Positions 58,820 through 64,000 of a stretch of DNA of 64,000 nucleotides are shown piece by piece. The position numbers and the translations under genes are program-made. Within the stretch, counting starts at the first letter, position 1, and the number at the start of each line of letters is the position of its first letter. The notes under the pieces are model-generated. The model was not told the origin of the DNA and did no database searches. It worked only from the letters and a program-made list of their open reading frames with translations. Source of the stretch: Actinomycetota bacterium (GTDB lineage: Bacteria > Actinomycetota > Thermoleophilia > Gaiellales > Gaiellaceae); the NCBI GenBank assembly GCA_003139545.1, contig PLJC01000008.1, forward strand, positions 151,464 through 215,463. The letters are read 5' to 3'.

Positions 58820-59977
58820 TTGTTCCTGTCGAGTGATCCCAAATCCGGCACTGTCCCGGCGTCAACCGCGCGTTCGGGGTCACGGGCACCTGCAATCAGA
58901 CCGGCTGTAACGCTCCTGCTGACGATCTTCGTGTCACTGGCGGTGTCCGCCTCCGGCGTGGCCCGCGCCGCCCGTGTCGATGCGGGGCCGGTTCAATTCG
59001 TCGTTGGTACATACGCAATTGCCGGACAATCCACCCTCGGCACGCTCTGGGGATGGCACACATCCGCGGCATCGGACGTGTCGACGCTCGGTCTGCCGTC
59101 CGTCGACCTCAACGGTCCGTCCGGTTGGAACAGAGGTCTGCCAACGCAAGGCTGCGCCGTATTCAACGGGATGGCGCCAACGACGTGCATCGGTTGGAAG
59201 GCGACAGCCGTACTCCCAGGCCAGTACACCGCCCAGGGGGCATCAGGAAGCTGGTCAACCACGGCCACGACGTCGAGCAGTATCAGGCCTCCTCAAATCA
59301 CCGCGGCCAAAGGCTCCGGAACCTCAGTGTCGGTCGCGTGGAAACCAGTTCCGGGCGCGCGCTCATACGTCCTGGGCGTAACGTCCGCGAAGTCTCCGAC
59401 GTGCTGTGACCTCCAGAATCAGGTCGTGCCGTCCACCGCGACCTCGTACGTCCTCACGAATGTGCCGATGACCAAAGGTCACTCATACCGTGTCGGAGTC
59501 TTCGCGCTCTCAACGGACGTAACCAAGGACATTCCGTTGAGCGAGCCGTTCGAGGTCGGCGAAGGTCACAGGATCATCGTGATCGGCTCCAGCGGCAAAC
59601 CCACCGGACATACCCCGGTCGGGCCAGTCATCAGAGCTCAGGTCCATGGCTCGGCTCTCATCGGCGGGTCTTCCGTGAAGATCGGCGACCTTCGGGTCGA
59701 GGACGTGCCGGCGCGTACGACGGTCGTCTTTCACTGCCTCAAGGGATGCGCCGTGAGTGAGCAAGTGATCGGAAGTGGCATCGTCCACTCGCAGAAGCTG
59801 CGGGGACTCACGGTTCCGACTGGCTCGGTGATCGAGATCCGTGCCACACACGCTCGCTACACGGGGTTCTACGACCGGCTCATTATCCACTCGAACTCGT
59901 TGGGGTTCTTCACGGAGACGAAGATGTGCCTTTCGCCGGGAGCCACAACGCCGCACGTCTGCCACAACGGCCGCTGA
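58820..59977 (+). CDS. Exported protein with fibronectin type III-like domain
   Basis: A 385-residue protein with a long basic N-terminus, a signal or anchor helix (about 28-50), an N-terminal Cys-containing domain (about 55-150) and an FN3-like domain (about 155-245, VSVAWKPVPGARSYVLGV and GHSYRVGVFAL). The C-terminal domain is of unknown fold. TTG 58820 has GGAG six bases upstream. Located between surface/secreted-protein genes and a type VII secretion ATPase; being a substrate of that system is speculation. Confidence 0.7.
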   Translation: MFLSSDPKSGTVPASTARSGSRAPAIRPAVTLLLTIFVSLAVSASGVARAARVDAGPVQFVVGTYAIAGQSTLGTLWGWHTSAASDVSTLGLPSVDLNGPSGWNRGLPTQGCAVFNGMAPTTCIGWKATAVLPGQYTAQGASGSWSTTATTSSSIRPPQITAAKGSGTSVSVAWKPVPGARSYVLGVTSAKSPTCCDLQNQVVPSTATSYVLTNVPMTKGHSYRVGVFALSTDVTKDIPLSEPFEVGEGHRIIVIGSSGKPTGHTPVGPVIRAQVHGSALIGGSSVKIGDLRVEDVPARTTVVFHCLKGCAVSEQVIGSGIVHSQKLRGLTVPTGSVIEIRATHARYTGFYDRLIIHSNSLGFFTETKMCLSPGATTPHVCHNGR

Positions 59978-60058
59978 CTGACCGAGAGGCCGCCGACCCC
60001 AAGGTGACCTCAAGTCCGACGCCGCCCTCGTCCGGGACGTGCTTGAGTCTCACGAACC

Positions 60059-63000
60059 GTGGCTAGGCGCGACACAACTTCAACCCTGCGGGTGCCACTC
60101 GTCGTCGAGCGCGACGGCGAAACAGCCGACGTGCTTCTCGAGACGGGCTTGGACGTTTCCGGCTCGGCCGTGATTGCCGAACTCGCAGCAGCTGTGGGCG
60201 GCGATCCAACGCGCGGTCTCTATTGTGCAAGAACCGGCCGAGCGATCGCATCCGACGCTCCGATCGCGTCGGCGGGACTCCTGCGCGGCGATCGGCTTTC
60301 CTTCGGTTCACCTGCATCCACTACGCGACGGGGTATCGAGCCTGTCTCCGGATGGGAGCTGGTGGTTGCCGGCGGGCCGGCTGCCGGGCAACGTTTTGCG
60401 CTCTCCGAGAAGAGAACTATCGTCGGCCGCGATCCGCAATGCACGGTCGCCCTCGACGATCCGGCCCTCTCGGCACAACATGTCGAGATCCTCCTCGAGC
60501 CCCCGCGAGTAAGCGTCCGAGACGCGGGCTCTCGGAACGGCACCGCCGTCGACGGGATCGCGCTGGCTGTCGGCGAAGATCGCGAGGTCTCGGACGGGGA
60601 CGTGGTGCGAGTCGGCCGAACGCTCTTTTCGATCGAGCAGTCCCGGCTCGCGCAAGGCTCCCCTGTTCCGCTTCCCGACGGCTCAATCCCGTTCAACCGC
60701 CCACCGAGAGTCAATCCGCCCTTCGTCGCGCCGCACTTCTCCCTCGACCCACTGCCGGCCACGCCTCAGCGCGGACGATTGCCACTTGCGGCGTCGCTGA
60801 TGCCCGTCCTCATGGGCGTCGTCCTGTACCTCGTCATTCACAACGTGGCCATGCTCCTGTTCGCCGCGCTCTCTCCGCTCATGGCCGCCGGTTCGTTGGT
60901 CGAAGACCGACGAAGTGGCAAAGGTCGCTACAAACACGATCTCGCGGCGTTCCGCCGGCGGCTGAGCGATCTGCGCGCCGAGCTCGATGAAGCTCGCGCG
61001 GCCGAGGGCACAGCTCGACGAGCCGCCGCCCCATCGCTCTCCCAACTCTCCAGACGCGCACTCGCGCACGATTCGCAGCTCTGGGAACGGCGTCCCGACG
61101 ACTCCGACTTCCTGCTCTTGCGCCTCGGGAGTGCGAGCCGTCCGTCCGACGTCCGGGTGGACATTCCGCCCGGCGGAGAAGACGAGCTTCGGGCCGAGGC
61201 AAGCGAACTCATGACCTGGTACGGCTCAGTCCCCGAGGTTCCCGTGACGGCGGCGCTGCGGGATCTGGGAGTCCTTGCTCTCGCAGGCTCGCGGGACCGC
61301 GTCCAGGCTCTCGCTCGAGGTCTCGTGCTCCAACTGGTGACTCTCCAGAGCCCAACCGATCTCCAGCTGTTCGTTGCTGTCGCTGACGACGTGGCTGACA
61401 GCTGGTCGTGGCTGAAATGGTTGCCGCATGTCGCCGACGATGACGGGATCGGAGTCGCCGTCGGCGAAGCGAGCGCACGCGCGCTCGTGGAAAGCATCAA
61501 TCGTCTCCTCGACGAACGAGAGGCGGCGGATCGGCACCAAGCCCGACGCGGCGCGCAGCGACCCGCCGCGGTCGTCGTCGTCGACTCTTCCGTCGCTCCG
61601 GAACGATCGGTCATGGCTGCGCTGCTCGGTCGCGGCCGAGAGTCGGACATCTACGTCGTCTGGCTCGGGGAGCACCGGAACCTCCTTCCGGGCGAGAGCG
61701 GGGGAATCGCGGAGCTCGACCCGGACACGGCGCGGCTGACGTATACGGAAGCCGCGTCCGCAGTGTCGATTGCGGACGTCACGGCGGACGGGCTTGATCC
61801 CGTGCTCGCGCTTGAAGCGGCACTCGCGCTTGCTCCACTCGAGGACATCGGCGCGATGCAGTCGGGCGGGCGCATCCCCTCGCGTGTCTCCCTGCTCGAG
61901 CTCCTCAATGCGAGAGACCTCGATGCACACTGGGTGGAAGACCGGTGGATGCACTCGAGCGGTCTCGGCGCGACGGTCGGCAGGGCGCCGGACACCGATC
62001 TGTCACTCGATCTCCGAAGTGACGGCCCACACGGGCTCGTCGCCGGGACCACGGGCGCCGGAAAGAGCGAGCTTCTGCAAACGCTCGTCGGGTCACTCGC
62101 TCTAGAGCACCCTCCAACTCGCTTGACCTTCCTGCTCGTCGACTACAAGGGGGGCGCGGCCTTCAAGGACTGTGTGAAGCTTCCGCACACGGTCGGCTTC
62201 GTCACCGATCTCGACGAGCACCTCACACATCGCGCGCTCACATCTCTCGAGGCAGAGCTCCGACGTCGCGAGGCGGTACTACGCGACGCGAATGCCCGCG
62301 ACCTCATGGAGCTGGAGAGGCTCGATCCAGCCCTCGCGCCACCCGCGCTCCTGATCGTCATCGACGAGTTCGCGACGCTTGCGAAGGAGGTCCCCGATTT
62401 CGTCAGCGGAGTTGTCGATGTCGCGCAGCGCGGCCGCAGCCTCGGCGTGCATCTCCTGCTTGCGACGCAGAGGCCGGCGGGCGTAGTCACCGACAACATC
62501 CGCGCCAACACGAACTTGCGCATCGCGCTGCGCGTCAGCGACCCGGCGGAGAGCAGCGACGTGATCGGCGTCACCGACGCGGCCGCGATTCCGCGAACCC
62601 GTCCAGGGCGCGGCCTCGCTCGGACAGGGCACGCTGAGTTGACGCCCTTCCAAACCGCTTACGTCGGAGGGATGACCGGCGCACACGAGGCAATGGCCGT
62701 TGGCGTGCGAACTTTCTCGCTCTCGGATGCGACCGCCAGGGCGCCCTCGGCATATCCGCCCGAGGTGAGCTCGGCAGAGAGCGACCTGGCGAGAATCGTG
62801 AGTGCGTGCACCGAGGCCGCCGCTCGGCTCTCTCTGCCGGAGCCGACGCGGCCCTGGCTCGCACCGCCACCGGCCGTCATACCACTTGAAACGATCGAGC
62901 AACCGGCGCAGCAAACTGCTGTCGCGCTGGGAGTGATCGACGAGCCGGCCCGCCAACGGCTACGGCCGTTCGTCCTCGACCTCGCCGAGGCCGGAAGTGT

Positions 63001-64000
63001 GATCGTGTACGGAGCGGGCGGGAGCGGCAAGACGACCGTCCTACGCACGCTCGCGTACGCGATGGCGGCACGCTCACGTGTGAGCGAACTGAACGTCTAT
63101 GGCCTCGATTTCGCGAGTCGTGGGCTCTTGCCATTAGAGGCGCTTCCCCACTGTGGATCCGTGGTACCTGGCGAGGACAGGGAACGCGTGGAACGGACCT
63201 TTGCTCTCATTCGACGGATGATTGACGAACGAAAGACGGCCTTCTCGGCTGCCGGAGTCTTCTCGGTCGACGAATTCCTCCGCGCGCGACCGGATCAACC
63301 ACTTCCGCGGCTCCTCGTCCTCCTGGACGGATACGCAGCCTTTGTCGCCGCCTTCGAGCGCATCAACTACGGGGCCCTCGTCGACTCGGTGCCGCGACTC
63401 GTCGCCGACGGAAGGCCGCTCGGAATCCATTTCGCGATCACGGCTGACCGGCGTGGCGCAATACCGAACGCGCTCTCGTCAGCCGCGCCAACGAAGGTTG
63501 TCCTTCGGATGCCCTCGGAAGACGATTACGGAACCCTCGGCTTCGATCTCCGCGAGGCTCGCGGCGTCAAGCTGACCCCAGGCCGGGGATTCGCAGAATC
63601 GACACTCGAGCTCCAGACTGCTGTCATCTCGACCGACCCGTCAGCGGAGGCCCAGGCCTCAGCGATCGATGCGCTGGCGGCGTCGTTGCGCGAGCGGGAA
63701 GGGGCGGCTGAAGCTCCGCCGATTGGCCAGCTTGCCGCGGTCGTCTCGCGCGCGGACATGCCGAGGCCGACGGCCGCGCTAACCGCGTTCATTGGGATCG
63801 CGGACAGTTCGCTTGCTCCCATCGCGATCGACCTCTCGCAGCGACATTTCCTGGTGGCTGGCCCCTATCACAGCGGCCGCAGTACGGCGCTTCGCACCAT
63901 CGCCGAGAATCTCCGAACGGGCGATCCGGACATCGAGTTGCATCTGCTTGCTCCGCGCCGGAGCCCGCTTCCCGATCTCAGCCTCTGGACGACAACCGCG
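60059..64000 (+). CDS. EssC/EccC-like FtsK-SpoIIIE secretion ATPase with ubiquitin-like and FHA domains (truncated by window edge)
   Basis: At least 1314 residues; the gene runs off the right edge. Domains in order: ubiquitin-like (about 8-85), FHA (about 99-195, GRDPQC, SAQHVEI, SRNGT), two membrane helices (about 240-285), an arm domain, then FtsK/SpoIIIE ATPases. ATPase 1 is complete: Walker A GTTGAGKS at 663-670 and Walker B Asp769-Glu770. ATPase 2 has Walker A GAGGSGKT (985-992) but DG instead of DE (1090-1091). ATPase 3 begins with a degenerate loop GPYHSGRS (1268-1275). This matches type VII secretion motors. GTG 60059 is the start; TGA lies four codons upstream. Confidence 0.88.
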   Translation, partial: MARRDTTSTLRVPLVVERDGETADVLLETGLDVSGSAVIAELAAAVGGDPTRGLYCARTGRAIASDAPIASAGLLRGDRLSFGSPASTTRRGIEPVSGWELVVAGGPAAGQRFALSEKRTIVGRDPQCTVALDDPALSAQHVEILLEPPRVSVRDAGSRNGTAVDGIALAVGEDREVSDGDVVRVGRTLFSIEQSRLAQGSPVPLPDGSIPFNRPPRVNPPFVAPHFSLDPLPATPQRGRLPLAASLMPVLMGVVLYLVIHNVAMLLFAALSPLMAAGSLVEDRRSGKGRYKHDLAAFRRRLSDLRAELDEARAAEGTARRAAAPSLSQLSRRALAHDSQLWERRPDDSDFLLLRLGSASRPSDVRVDIPPGGEDELRAEASELMTWYGSVPEVPVTAALRDLGVLALAGSRDRVQALARGLVLQLVTLQSPTDLQLFVAVADDVADSWSWLKWLPHVADDDGIGVAVGEASARALVESINRLLDEREAADRHQARRGAQRPAAVVVVDSSVAPERSVMAALLGRGRESDIYVVWLGEHRNLLPGESGGIAELDPDTARLTYTEAASAVSIADVTADGLDPVLALEAALALAPLEDIGAMQSGGRIPSRVSLLELLNARDLDAHWVEDRWMHSSGLGATVGRAPDTDLSLDLRSDGPHGLVAGTTGAGKSELLQTLVGSLALEHPPTRLTFLLVDYKGGAAFKDCVKLPHTVGFVTDLDEHLTHRALTSLEAELRRREAVLRDANARDLMELERLDPALAPPALLIVIDEFATLAKEVPDFVSGVVDVAQRGRSLGVHLLLATQRPAGVVTDNIRANTNLRIALRVSDPAESSDVIGVTDAAAIPRTRPGRGLARTGHAELTPFQTAYVGGMTGAHEAMAVGVRTFSLSDATARAPSAYPPEVSSAESDLARIVSACTEAAARLSLPEPTRPWLAPPPAVIPLETIEQPAQQTAVALGVIDEPARQRLRPFVLDLAEAGSVIVYGAGGSGKTTVLRTLAYAMAARSRVSELNVYGLDFASRGLLPLEALPHCGSVVPGEDRERVERTFALIRRMIDERKTAFSAAGVFSVDEFLRARPDQPLPRLLVLLDGYAAFVAAFERINYGALVDSVPRLVADGRPLGIHFAITADRRGAIPNALSSAAPTKVVLRMPSEDDYGTLGFDLREARGVKLTPGRGFAESTLELQTAVISTDPSAEAQASAIDALAASLREREGAAEAPPIGQLAAVVSRADMPRPTAALTAFIGIADSSLAPIAIDLSQRHFLVAGPYHSGRSTALRTIAENLRTGDPDIELHLLAPRRSPLPDLSLWTTTA

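Overview
The window is a high-GC, very densely packed bacterial chromosome segment. The order of the core genes (rsmI, metG, tatD, rsmA, ispE, glmU, prs, rplY, pth, mfd, mazG, eno, a FtsB/DivIC-like gene, DUF501), the CysO/CysM/Mec cysteine system, an Rv2578c-type radical SAM protein, a 7Fe ferredoxin and frequent GTG/TTG starts point to Actinomycetota. A deep lineage such as Thermoleophilia (Gaiellales or Solirubrobacterales-like) is my best guess; this is inferred from gene content only. Starts are often coupled to the preceding stop (ATGA, GTGA, CTGA, TGATG), all eleven convergent gene pairs overlap or abut, and no gene-free stretch exceeds about 190 bases.

Layout. 1-0.4 kb is the 5' end of the primary sigma factor gene. 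1.4-4.9 kb is a tightly coupled operon for protein-bound cysteine synthesis: rhodanese-MoeZ, sulfur carrier CysO, a methyltransferase, CysM and the JAMM peptidase Mec. 4.9-13.8 kb is mixed: PsiE and CNNM membrane proteins, a metallo-beta-lactamase hydrolase, a radical SAM protein, a response regulator/kinase pair, a flavoprotein, a VOC protein and a ferredoxin. Two copies of a conserved palindromic element (9.93-10.09 and 11.94-12.09 kb) lie here. 13.8-17 kb encodes cytochrome c maturation/thiol-redox proteins (CcdA, CcmH, two TlpA paralogues) and an L,D-transpeptidase. 17-22.5 kb carries a GAF-SpoIIE phosphatase, small membrane proteins, a PAP2 phosphatase and an HTH-receiver fusion protein.

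22-46.7 kb is the conserved leftward growth cluster: division, glycolysis, house-cleaning, Mfd, translation, nucleotide and cell-wall precursors, isoprenoids, rRNA methylation and a tRNA-Gln. It is interrupted by accessory genes at 30.6-32.3 kb and 33.6-36.4 kb. 46.7-53.6 kb holds an LCP cell-wall ligase, an FmdB zinc ribbon, an alcohol dehydrogenase, a pseudouridine-salvage-like operon (PfkB kinase, GNAT, PsuG) and an ABC transporter. From 53.7 kb rightwards the cargo looks accessory and surface-directed: a 1163-residue IPT/TIG repeat protein, an FN3 secreted protein and, running off the right edge, a type VII secretion (EssC/EccC-like) ATPase with ubiquitin-like and FHA domains.

The most notable items are: the paired element with two invariant blocks around a covarying hairpin, in the same orientation as transcription in both copies; three likely CTG start codons (metG, pth, PAP2); the CysO operon with an extra methyltransferase and a rhodanese-first MoeZ; a small-ORF micro-operon at 49.4-49.8 kb; and the universal overlap of convergent genes. 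All calls come from reading the sequence; no database search was run.
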